DNA of 64,000 nt from SAR324 cluster bacterium (GTDB lineage: Bacteria; SAR324; NAC60-12). Shown here piece by piece: positions 36,455-43,638 of the stretch (positions are counted from its first letter, which is position 1; each line of letters opens with the position of its first letter). The translations under genes were made by a program, and so were the position numbers. The notes under the pieces were generated by a model. That model was not told the DNA's origin and did not search any database. It was given only the letters and a program-made list of their open reading frames with translations. Location of the stretch: contig JADGAV010000004.1 in assembly GCA_015231825.1 (NCBI GenBank), positions 27,156 through 91,155 of the forward strand. The letters run 5' to 3'.

Positions 36455-37870
36455 TTACGATTTTGCTGCGATGACGGTGTTTCGGCCAGATTCTTTGCCA
36501 ATATAAAGACAATCATCGGCTTTCTTCAAAAGTTCTTCGATATCACTTGCATCATCAGGAAAAGTTGCCACTCCCAGTGTGACTGTCAGATTTCCCAGCG
36601 GCTGCTGTTCCTGCATCGGAAATTCCTCATCCTCCATGGCTTGCCGCAGTTTTTCTGCAACAAGAGTCGCGTTGGCTTTGTCGCAGTTCGGCAGAATCAT
36701 GACGAACTCCTCTCCTCCAAATCGTGCAGCCAGGTCGCCTTTGCGAACCGATGAGGCAAAAACGGATGCAACTCCTGCCAGCACGACATCCCCCATTTGG
36801 TGACCATGGGTATCGTTGTAAAATTTAAAATTGTCGACGTCGGCAATGACGAGAGAAAAAGGTTTCTGGTTTTCAGGATAAATAGTAAAAAGTGCTTCAA
36901 GGAATTGATCCAGACGCCTCCTGTTGGCCAATCCGGTTAAACGGTCAGTGTCCGCATCTTGTTCAATCAGGTCCAGTTCCCGTTGCTGATAATACCCCAC
37001 TCTTGACTTGATGATACTGTGTTTGAGGTCAAAAACAGCGAAGGGTTTGGCCAGCATTTCATTGACTCCCAACTTCATCAGTTTTTCACGTTCCGCAACA
37101 TCACTGCAAAGCCTGCTGATTGCAAATATCGGGATGCCATGTATTTTCAAGGTTTTAAAGGCTGATTTTATTGCTTCTTCCTGGGTCTTGAAGTGATGTT
37201 TGAATTCGAGGTCGACGATATACAAATCAAAATTGTGATTCATTGCATCATCCAGAAAAACCGTCATGTCGTCAAATTCGCTGACAATGGCTTCGCTCCA
37301 TTCAGTGCGGATGACTCCTCCAATAATCAAACGGTCATTATAATTTTCATCAATGACTGCAATTCTTGTTTTTTCAGGTGAAATTACACGGCTGTTTTTA
37401 CGCACTAACGATTGTGCGGTGGTGATCCTCAGTTTTTCTGCCAGGATATAGGAAAACATCAGATAGAATACGGGAACTGTATCGGACTGCTCATCGACTG
37501 CAAAAACACGTTGAGAAAAACCGATTATTTTTGTCTCAGTTTCTGCAACAACTTCAGCTGATCGTGGGCCGGGAGTAAGAATTGCCATTTCTCCCGCAAT
37601 GTCTCCAGGAGATTCTAAGCGTAAGATAAAATTGCCATGCGACGAAACGGCCAGTGAACCTTCCAGCAGGATATAGAGTTCCGGAGGAGAATCATCCCCT
37701 TGATGAATCAGATGTTCATCTTTTTTCAGTAATAAAAGATTTCCAAGTTTTAAAATATTTTTCAACAAGGTCGAATTGATCGACTTGAAGTAACGCCCTT
37801 CCTTAAGGATTTCAACGAATTCATCCAGATTTGGATGTGCCTGGTCTGTGAATAGAGGAAAGCGCTGCAT
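36455..37870 (-). CDS. diguanylate cyclase with N-terminal cNMP-binding and receiver domains
   Basis: This 471-residue protein has three parts. A cyclic-nucleotide-binding-like domain lies at about 35-145 (LLLKKDEHLIHQGDDSPPEL, then DIAGEMAIL and PRSAEV, close to the CRP phosphate cassette but without a clear R-S/T pair). A receiver domain follows at about 168-290, with Asp in LYIVDLEF and Lys in MLAKPF. The GGDEF domain (310-471) has DRLTGLANRRRLDQF and the active loop ARFGGEEFVMILPN near 383. An RKGD sequence five residues before GGEEF forms the product-inhibition I-site. It should make cyclic di-GMP under control of two input domains. No partner kinase is adjacent. Confidence 0.9.
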   Translation of the reverse strand: MQRFPLFTDQAHPNLDEFVEILKEGRYFKSINSTLLKNILKLGNLLLLKKDEHLIHQGDDSPPELYILLEGSLAVSSHGNFILRLESPGDIAGEMAILTPGPRSAEVVAETETKIIGFSQRVFAVDEQSDTVPVFYLMFSYILAEKLRITTAQSLVRKNSRVISPEKTRIAVIDENYNDRLIIGGVIRTEWSEAIVSEFDDMTVFLDDAMNHNFDLYIVDLEFKHHFKTQEEAIKSAFKTLKIHGIPIFAISRLCSDVAEREKLMKLGVNEMLAKPFAVFDLKHSIIKSRVGYYQQRELDLIEQDADTDRLTGLANRRRLDQFLEALFTIYPENQKPFSLVIADVDNFKFYNDTHGHQMGDVVLAGVASVFASSVRKGDLAARFGGEEFVMILPNCDKANATLVAEKLRQAMEDEEFPMQEQQPLGNLTVTLGVATFPDDASDIEELLKKADDCLYIGKESGRNTVIAAKS

Positions 37871-37922
37871 GAGATAATTATTTACAAAGAGAAAGATGGA
37901 ATTTAAAATGGAGATGACTTAT

Positions 37923-37964
37923 AACGTATTTCTTCTCATTTCTCAAAACGTATTTCTTCTCATT
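37923..37964. repeat. two perfect 18-bp direct repeats, 24-bp period
   Basis: AACGTATTTCTTCTCATT occurs at 37923-37940 and again at 37947-37964, separated by TCTCAA. The pair lies in the 132-bp gap between the divergently oriented diguanylate cyclase and PrsW-like genes. A period of 24 bp does not match whole helical turns exactly. It could be a regulator site or a small tandem duplication. Confidence 0.85.
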
Positions 37965-38002
37965 GACTCCATGAGATAAACAGTTACAAAATAAAATTGC
38001 AG

Positions 38003-38773
38003 ATGGTTACTTTTCTGGTTTTAGGGGGAATTCCTGTTTTGTATTGGATCTGGCTGTTTTATGTTGCCAATCGCTACAAACGCTCGAGCGTCAAATTCCT
38101 CATAATTCTTTTTCTTGCAGGATCGCTTTGCGGATTATTCGCCCTCACCTTAAACCATATCATCGAAAAATACACGATGTTTTGGTCCAATTCCAATGAA
38201 ACCATTACTTTATTCGGACTTGTTTCCGATTTTCCGTTTTATCGACTCGGATTTTGGTTCATGGTCGGGTTCAACGAAGAATTCGCGAAACTGATGGTGC
38301 TGCTGCTCATTGCATACCCTTCACGTGATTTTCAGGAAAAATTTGATGGAATTCTCTATGCAGCGGTCGTTGCACTGGGGTTTGCAACCCTGGAAAATGC
38401 CTATTACGTGGAGCAATACGGATTTTCGGTATTGGTCATTCGCACCGTGGTCACGCTCCCGACTCACATATTTATGAGTGTGCCAATGGGGTATTTTCTC
38501 GCACAGTCCTTATTCTCTCTGAAGGCGCACGCCGTCCCCGGGCGGGTCCATTTCGATTCGGTTAAACTGATTCTCATGGGGTGGGGAATTGCCGCCCTGC
38601 TGCATGCGAGTTATGATATGCTTCTTTCACTGGATCTAAAGTGGCTGGCTTATTCCCAGGTGCTGATGATGGGAGGAGTGACGGTCTTTTTATGGCAGCT
38701 TTGCCTCAGGCAATCGCACTATGCGCCCTCAACTGACGCAGCAAGACTGCTGGTCCGTCAGAAAATCGGGTAA
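38003..38773 (+). CDS. PrsW-family intramembrane metalloprotease-like protein
   Basis: The protein has about seven hydrophobic segments. It carries the three PrsW motifs in order: a double-glutamate EE in MVGFNEEFAKLMVLLLIAY, a histidine in VTLPTHIFMSVPMGYFLAQ, and a second histidine in LLHASYDMLLS. These are proposed zinc and catalytic residues of the glutamic-type/CAAX-protease-like fold that in Bacillus cleaves the anti-sigma factor RsiW. The target here is unknown. Start choice is uncertain: ATG at 38003 or TTG two codons earlier; no clear ribosome site is visible. Confidence 0.82.
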   Translation: MVTFLVLGGIPVLYWIWLFYVANRYKRSSVKFLIILFLAGSLCGLFALTLNHIIEKYTMFWSNSNETITLFGLVSDFPFYRLGFWFMVGFNEEFAKLMVLLLIAYPSRDFQEKFDGILYAAVVALGFATLENAYYVEQYGFSVLVIRTVVTLPTHIFMSVPMGYFLAQSLFSLKAHAVPGRVHFDSVKLILMGWGIAALLHASYDMLLSLDLKWLAYSQVLMMGGVTVFLWQLCLRQSHYAPSTDAARLLVRQKIG

Positions 38774-38792
38774 ACTTGAGCGGGTTTGCTGC

Positions 38793-39497
38793 TTAGAGGA
38801 GGTTCATTTTTAATTTGGCAATCAAACGAAGCAGTTGATCCCTCAGATCCGGTTCCTGATTGAATTGCTTATAGGCCATAAATGAATGTTCTAAGCCGGC
38901 ATACACGACATCAGTGTCATGTTGATTCTCAATTGTCGACTCCAGCAGCATGATGTATGTCTCAATCTCCTCTGGTCGGTTGGATTGATTGAGATGGTCT
39001 CCGATGATGTCGATTGCCCGCATTAGATTGGGAGAGTTTTTACTTTCAATAGCCACTGTCGCCAAACGTTCCAGAGACTCCATACGCTGCGGTGTTTGAC
39101 GTGCTTTTTCATACTCGTTCAGTGCAATCATAAACGCCATTTTTTCTTTGAGTTCCTTGGCTTTGGCGTAGTTGGAATTTCCTTCGGAAATTTTGTTGAG
39201 CTCGCTAAGAGCCATCGGATAATCTTTTGCTTCAATCGCATCCTGGGCCTTTTGAAGCGGAATTTGCTGAAGGAGCTGAAGTCCCTTGGAATAAACTGGC
39301 GAATCCGGCTCGATTTCCCTGACCAATTCACTGGATTTTTTATACTTCTTTTCTTCAAGTGCCTTTACTGCTTCCCGGTAGTTTTTATCTGAGTCAGAAG
39401 GTTCATTCCCTCCACCAAAGAGGCCGCCGATCATGGAACAGCCTCCAATTCCTGAAATAATCACGACAATGCAAAGAATCCGATACAAGGTTTTCAC
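38793..39497 (-). CDS. predicted lipoprotein with helical repeat region
   Basis: The 234-residue protein starts with a lipoprotein signal peptide whose lipobox ISGIGGC puts the lipidated cysteine near residue 20, followed by the glycine-rich linker IGGLFGGGNEP. The rest is rich in paired helices such as YREAVKALEEKKYKKSSELV and KAQDAIEAKDYPMALSELNK, which look like TPR-type repeats. The GTG start has the strong site CAGGAGGAAAA. It lies 30 bp downstream of a 36-codon membrane protein gene on the same strand. I do not recognise a named family. Confidence 0.78.
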   Translation of the reverse strand: MKTLYRILCIVVIISGIGGCSMIGGLFGGGNEPSDSDKNYREAVKALEEKKYKKSSELVREIEPDSPVYSKGLQLLQQIPLQKAQDAIEAKDYPMALSELNKISEGNSNYAKAKELKEKMAFMIALNEYEKARQTPQRMESLERLATVAIESKNSPNLMRAIDIIGDHLNQSNRPEEIETYIMLLESTIENQHDTDVVYAGLEHSFMAYKQFNQEPDLRDQLLRLIAKLKMNLL

Positions 39498-39527
39498 TTT
39501 TCCTCCTGAAGCATACTTTATTGGGGG

Positions 39528-39638
39528 TCAAAAATGATTGGAACCGTGATTTTCCTTCCAATGCTCATCAATCACAAAAGCCACTGCACTGAAAACGCAA
39601 GCCACGGCAAAAATGGTAAGAATTAGGGATAATTCCAT
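39528..39638 (-). CDS. 36-residue single-span membrane protein
   Basis: This short frame encodes a 36-residue peptide starting MELSLILTIFAVACVFSAVA, a hydrophobic membrane-spanning helix, followed by a charged tail with DEHWKENHG. The ATG is preceded by a textbook AAGGAG site with a 7-base spacer, and the lipoprotein gene follows 30 bp downstream. A strong ribosome site, a helix of full membrane length and operon position together argue that it is translated. Its role is unknown; it may act with the lipoprotein. Confidence 0.68.
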   Translation of the reverse strand: MELSLILTIFAVACVFSAVAFVIDEHWKENHGSNHF

Positions 39639-39734
39639 AAAAAAACTCCTTGATTAAAATTGAAGCAAAGATCGAGCCTTCTCAATCGTTTGAATTAGAA
39701 AAATTGAAATTGAGTCCACATCGCCACCTGATTC

Positions 39735-40874
39735 CTAAGAATTTTCTGTTGATTCTGCGTTCCTGGGTTCAATGGAAGCCATCAGAATATTGTGCAGTCT
39801 TGGCCGAAATCGATGCATCTCTGCTAATTTCTTTTCGCGGGAAATGTGAACACGATTGGTCAGTGCAATCACAGCAGTTCGAGAAGGAAGATGGAGCCAG
39901 AATGAGGTGCCTGTAAAACCCGTATGCCCAATGCTGCCGCGTGGGAAAAGCTCTCCACAGCTCATATATCCCCATCCTTCGCCGCTGATGTCCCATCCCA
40001 ATCCGCGGGGAGCCAAAGTATCCGGATTGTGGTTTCTGGTCATGATTCGAACGGACTGGGGAGAAAGAATCCGTGCTCCATCCAGTTCACCACCATTGAA
40101 AATCATTTGACAAAATCGATAAATTTCCTGTGCCTTGGAAAAAAGCCCGGCGTTGCCTCCCTCCTCATCAAAAACATAGCAGTTTTCATCATGAACAACA
40201 CCTCGTAGCAGTTTTTTTCGGTAAGGGCAGTACTCGGTTGGTGCGATTTGGTTTTCAGGAATATGTTCGAGTGGTGAAAAACAGGTGCTGTTCATCTGCA
40301 GTGGTTCAAAAATCTTGCTTCTCGTAAATTGCGCGAGGCTTTGACGGGCAAGACGGCGAATGATTTCTCCCAAAATCAGGAATCCCAGGCAGCTGTATAC
40401 CATTTTGCTATTGACGGGGTGGATCAAGGGTACCTGCATCAGTTGAGTCCAGGCATCGTTTTTATTGCTGATGCTTTCAAAAAGGTTGGCCCAGGCAGGA
40501 AGTCCTGATGAATGGGTCAGTAGATGCCTGATTGTGATTTTCTGTTTTTCTTCATGCTTGAATTCCGGGATAAATTCCACGACACAATCTTCCAGGTTCA
40601 GCAGGCCTTGTTCCTGCAAAATCATTATCGCTGTTGCCGTTGCCATCGGCTTGGTCATGGATGCGATGTCGAAAACAGTTTCTGTTTGGAGCTTCGCGGC
40701 GTCTTCTCCAATTTCCAGCTTGCCCCATGCCTGATGCAGATAAACATCCCCATGCGTGGCAAACAGCAATTCCATACCTGGAAATACCCTGTCCTGGATC
40801 TGCCTGTTGATCAATTCATCCAGATTTTGACGCCAGGTCGGGTTGAAATTGACCTTGATGATGTTGCTCATCAA
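39735..40874 (-). CDS. serine hydrolase, class C beta-lactamase/esterase family
   Basis: The 379-residue protein is a beta-lactamase-related hydrolase (PF00144). The nucleophile is Ser72 in the S-x-x-K motif SMTK (72-75), followed by ITIRHLLTHSSGLPAW, the usual segment after the active site. The tyrosine motif reads YSC instead of Y-x-N, and the third motif is GHTGFTGTSFW in place of KTG, both as in EstB-type esterases. No signal peptide is seen, so a cytosolic esterase or peptidase is more likely than antibiotic resistance. The small membrane protein gene starts 96 bp downstream on the same strand. Confidence 0.86.
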   Translation of the reverse strand: MMSNIIKVNFNPTWRQNLDELINRQIQDRVFPGMELLFATHGDVYLHQAWGKLEIGEDAAKLQTETVFDIASMTKPMATATAIMILQEQGLLNLEDCVVEFIPEFKHEEKQKITIRHLLTHSSGLPAWANLFESISNKNDAWTQLMQVPLIHPVNSKMVYSCLGFLILGEIIRRLARQSLAQFTRSKIFEPLQMNSTCFSPLEHIPENQIAPTEYCPYRKKLLRGVVHDENCYVFDEEGGNAGLFSKAQEIYRFCQMIFNGGELDGARILSPQSVRIMTRNHNPDTLAPRGLGWDISGEGWGYMSCGELFPRGSIGHTGFTGTSFWLHLPSRTAVIALTNRVHISREKKLAEMHRFRPRLHNILMASIEPRNAESTENS

Positions 40875-40900
40875 TTGAACTTTCTTGATGAAATGTAAAT

Positions 40901-40931
40901 AAAAAAACTTCCTCTTGTTCCAATTAAGAGG
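40901..40931 (-). terminator. terminator-like hairpin in the leader of the serine hydrolase gene
   Basis: On the minus strand CCTCTT, a 9-base loop and AAGAGG are followed by AAGTTTTTTT. The hairpin lies 27 bases upstream of the serine hydrolase start codon, with no minus-strand gene before it for more than 1 kb. It could be an attenuator in the 5' leader. The stem is short, so it may also be chance. Confidence 0.35.
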
Positions 40932-41071
40932 TAGGTAAAAGAGGGAAAATACTTGAGTTCAAAGAATTTTCTTCTTGCTCCACATTCGGTCCGCCTCCTT
41001 TGTCTCAATCAAGCGCATGATGGTACAAGATGGAAGTTTTTTTGTCATCCTAAAAAATATGTGACCTCATC

Positions 41072-42124
41072 ATGAAAATTAGAGAATCGATCCTCAAACT
41101 AGGAAACTATAAACCCCCTTTGGAAGGACGCAATCCCAAAGATTTCCTTTTGATGGATTTCAATGAATCTCCTCTTCCTCCACCGGCACATGTGATCGAA
41201 GCATTGGTGAAGTATATTCAAGACAACCGATTGCAGACCTATCCTGCCTATGGAGATTTTTTAGCTTTATTGGGAGACTATGTCGCGATAGATCCAGGGC
41301 ACCTGATGTTAACGAACGGATCTGACCAGGGCATCGATATTTCTCTTCGGGCTTTGTTGAATGAAGGAGATGAGATGCTTATGGCTCAGCCGGGATTTGC
41401 CATGTTTTTTCAAATTGCCGGCACCCTCGGGGCCCGTATTGTTTCTCCGCAATACAGGAGTGATATGAGCTTTCCTTTTGAGGAAATAATGGAAGCAGTC
41501 AATCCGCGAACCCGTCTCGTTGTCGTGATCAATCCAAACAACCCGACAGGCACATCCGCGAGTCTTGATCAGATTCGAATTCTTTTGGAAAGCTTCCCGG
41601 AAACAGCGATTTTGGTGGATGAAGCCTATTTCGAATTCACTCAACATACTTGTTTGAGTCTGTTGTCTGAGCACCAAAACCTGATCATTGTGCGGACATT
41701 TTCGAAAGCGTTTGCCATTCCCAGTCTGCGTTTGGGTTATGTGATAGCTCACCCCTCATTTATAGGCCAGCTCTACAAAATCAGGGGACCCTATGATGTC
41801 AATATGGTCTCACTGGTGGCAGCAAGAGCCCAACTGGAACAGCCTGCCAAATGGCAGACGATGATTCAGGAAATCATGGAAGAAGCCAAACCGATGCTGG
41901 AACAGTTTTTTAAAGAACAGGGGATCCGGTTCTATCCTGGAGAAGCAAATTTTATGCTGGTGGAACCAGACAATGTGAAAGAAGTTATAGAATTTCTCAA
42001 AAATAGAAAGATTCTGGTTCGACCAATGCGGGCACCCATCGCCCAAACATTTCGTGTTAGTCTCGGAATGACGGAGCAAACTCAATGTTTCATTGACGCA
42101 TACAGCGATTATCTGAAAATTTGA
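41072..42124 (+). CDS. hisC: histidinol-phosphate aminotransferase (class II family)
   Basis: This PLP enzyme transfers the amino group between histidinol phosphate and 2-oxoglutarate in histidine synthesis. The N-terminal FNESPLPPPAHVIEAL segment is the HisC form of the N-E-N/S motif. LTNGSDQGIDISLRAL, NPNNPTGTSAS and LVDEAYFEF follow. The PLP lysine is K212 in TFSKAFAIPSLRLGY. Its 350-residue length is normal. It stands alone, away from other his genes, so a related role with another imidazole or aromatic amino acid cannot be excluded. Confidence 0.88.
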   Translation: MKIRESILKLGNYKPPLEGRNPKDFLLMDFNESPLPPPAHVIEALVKYIQDNRLQTYPAYGDFLALLGDYVAIDPGHLMLTNGSDQGIDISLRALLNEGDEMLMAQPGFAMFFQIAGTLGARIVSPQYRSDMSFPFEEIMEAVNPRTRLVVVINPNNPTGTSASLDQIRILLESFPETAILVDEAYFEFTQHTCLSLLSEHQNLIIVRTFSKAFAIPSLRLGYVIAHPSFIGQLYKIRGPYDVNMVSLVAARAQLEQPAKWQTMIQEIMEEAKPMLEQFFKEQGIRFYPGEANFMLVEPDNVKEVIEFLKNRKILVRPMRAPIAQTFRVSLGMTEQTQCFIDAYSDYLKI

Positions 42125-42201
42125 ATGACCCGTCCCTGCTCAATTGAAAGGATCCTTGCCAACTCACTTTGATCTTGTATTTCAAGGTAAATTATGCAAA
42201 A

Positions 42202-42229
42202 TTGACTGCTTGTTTCTTTTAAGTATTAC
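42202..42229 (+). promoter_or_regulatory. promoter of the tRNA-Cys/tRNA-Leu pair
   Basis: TTGACT (-35, five of six consensus bases) and TATTAC (-10, four of six) are separated by 16 bp and end nine bases before the mature 5' end of tRNA-Cys. This is the normal arrangement for a housekeeping sigma-70 promoter of a tRNA operon. Confidence 0.6.
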
Positions 42230-42238
42230 AGTTTCTTT

Positions 42239-42312
42239 GGCGACGTAGCCAAGTGGTTAGGCAGAGGTCTGCAAAACCTTGGACACCGGTTCGAATCCGG
42301 TCGTCGCCTCCA
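42239..42312 (+). tRNA. tRNA-Cys (anticodon GCA)
   Basis: A 74-base cloverleaf. The acceptor GGCGACG pairs with CGTCGCC at 42302-42308. The anticodon loop CTGCAAA, closed by AGGT and ACCT, displays GCA, and the T-arm CCGG-TTCGAAT-CCGG is perfect. The discriminator is U, as required for cysteine tRNA identity, and CCA is encoded. It lies 14 bases ahead of tRNA-Leu. Confidence 0.97.
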
Positions 42313-42326
42313 AACACCTTCCTCAT

Positions 42327-42413
42327 GCCTGGGTGGCGAAACTGGTAGACGCACAGGACTTAAAATCCTGCGAGGGCAATCTCGTGTCGGTTCGATTCCG
42401 ACCCTAGGCACCA
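42327..42413 (+). tRNA. tRNA-Leu (anticodon UAA)
   Basis: An 87-base class II tRNA with a long variable arm. The acceptor GCCTGGG pairs with CCTAGGC with one G-U pair. The anticodon loop CTTAAAA displays UAA. The variable arm (GCGAGGGCAATCTCGT) forms a stem, the T-arm is TCGG-TTCGATT-CCGA, the discriminator A fits leucine identity, and CCA is encoded. Confidence 0.97.
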
Positions 42414-42421
42414 CTAAATCC

Positions 42422-42441
42422 CGGCTATTCAGCCGATTTTT
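42422..42441 (+). terminator. rho-independent terminator after the tRNA pair
   Basis: CGGCT, a 4-base loop ATTC and AGCCG are followed by ATTTTTC, nine bases after the encoded CCA of tRNA-Leu. The stem is only five pairs but GC-rich, and the position is as expected for the end of the tRNA transcript. Confidence 0.6.
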
Positions 42442-42527
42442 CATCCCTGCTTGCAATTCGTTATCAAACACAAACAGCTTCGCACAGTAATGTGTGCAAT
42501 CGTGTATGAATAGCGAAGAGTGATCCA

Positions 42528-42722
42528 ATGACCTTAAAGGCAAAAGTGCGATCTCGATTGCCCCTGAATATCGTGGCAAAAAAAAACGAAGCGCTCATGG
42601 TGAATTTTTTTTTTGCACGAGGCGATTTTGTCTCCACGGTAGGTCTGGACGAAGAGACAATACTTGAATACATCAAGAAACTGGAGAAGGAAGATGAACC
42701 ATATGATCAGCTTGTTTTTTGA
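42528..42722 (+). CDS. small hypothetical protein, 64 residues
   Basis: I do not recognise a family. The protein starts MTLKAKVRSRLPLNIVAKK and ends with an acidic helix LDEETILEYIKKLEKED followed by EPYDQLVF, which looks like real coding sequence rather than a random frame. The ribosome site (GAAGAG before the ATG) is weak. It lies just beyond the tRNA terminator in the accessory stretch, next to a decayed toxin-antitoxin pair, and could be a remnant of the same insertion. Confidence 0.4.
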   Translation: MTLKAKVRSRLPLNIVAKKNEALMVNFFFARGDFVSTVGLDEETILEYIKKLEKEDEPYDQLVF

Positions 42723-43005
42723 ACCCAGACCCCTCGGGGGTACCAGATAAATGGCCTTTGAGACGCTCATCTTAATAAGCCTTCGGCTTCCGTTGCTCAC
42801 TTTAACTGTTAGCGTGGAATTATCAGTAAAGGCTGATCAAAGTTTCAGGGTTTAGTCATCGAAGTGGACTGGCAAGTGCAAGAAGTTGGACTGAATGTGT
42901 GATCGGGGTGGGTTGAAAAATTCAAACAAATCAGTAGGTGATAAAAGCTGAAGTTTGTTGGACAAAACGATTGCTAAGTCATTTTTCCCCAGTACTCAAA
43001 AACCT

Positions 43006-43254
43006 ATGAACCAATTCACTTGAAGTGTAGCAAAAAACCTTTCTTAGACAGAAAAACGCGGAATCTCATTCGAAGAAATCGTGGCTGCTTTTGAATCTGA
43101 TTCATTTGTTGGTATATTGCAGCACCTTTTTCTAAACAATCAGTTTATCATGATCGTCATGGTGGATGATTATCCTTGGGATCTTCCCAACGTGATACTT
43201 GAAGATGGTTCTAAGATTTTGAAAACCGCATTTCCGAATCGAAAAAGAAAATGA
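43006..43254 (+). pseudogene. decayed BrnT-like toxin gene with two in-frame stop codons
   Basis: Read in one frame from the ATG at 43006, the sequence gives MNQFT, a TGA stop (43021-43023), SVAKNLS, a TAG stop (43045-43047), then TEKRGISFEEIVAAFESDSF and onward to ILKTAFPNRKRK and a terminal TGA. The GISFEEIV start region, the middle V-D-x-Y segment and the K-T-x-x-P-x-R-K ending match BrnT-type ribonuclease toxins. The first stop falls where the family usually has tryptophan (TGG). The frame is otherwise intact for the full family length. The end overlaps the antitoxin ATG by 4 bp, as in working modules. Family assignment is by pattern memory, without a search. Confidence 0.7.
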
Positions 43255-43553
43255 GAAAATATCAAGACCCTAAAATGTTCGAGCCGTTCAATGAGGACGA
43301 ATCAAAATCAATGGCTGAAAGGGAACGAGGGGAATGGTTGACAATACCAGACGAGTTGTTTAAGGAAAGAAAGCAGAAGCTTGCGCATGTATCCAAGTAA
43401 ACTTTTAAAAAAACAGAGCGTTCAGCAATCAGGCTGTCCAAGGCAGAATTGAATGGATTGAAACTGCTGGCAGCAAAAGAGGGAGTAGGTTATCAATCAT
43501 TGATCAGCTCTATTCTGCACAAAACAGTAATCGCGCAAATCAAAATCCATTAG
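43251..43553 (+). pseudogene. decayed CopG-type antitoxin gene with one in-frame stop codon
   Basis: The frame opens at ATG 43251 inside the toxin stop (ATGA) and runs 100 codons to TAG 43551, broken by a single TAA at 43398. The first half includes ERERGEWLTIPDELFKERKQ. The second half, ERSAIRLSKAELNGLKLLAA followed by KEGVGYQSLISSILHK, is the ribbon-helix-helix DNA-binding region of the CopG_antitoxin family, where R-I-x-I-R-x-S and Y-Q-x-L-I-x-S-x-L-H-K are typical. As written, only a 49-residue peptide without the DNA-binding half would be made. Confidence 0.72.
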
Positions 43554-43638
43554 ACGCTGACAACTCCATTGCCAGTATAGGGATTTTTAGAACATAGGAA
43601 AAAACGACTTTAACTGTGATTCAAATAATTGAAGAGGA

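Noticed and set aside
39735-40874. Beta-lactamase conferring resistance
   Set aside because: No signal peptide, Y-S-C instead of Y-x-N and no KTG motif; the features fit esterase or peptidase relatives.
42534-42800. 88-codon minus-strand frame opposite the small ORF after the tRNAs
   Set aside because: No ribosome site seen and poor composition; the plus-strand frame at 42528-42722 is more protein-like.
43006-43553. Programmed stop-codon read-through in the toxin-antitoxin frames
   Set aside because: All three different stop codons occur, so a single recoding mechanism would not explain them; decay is simpler.
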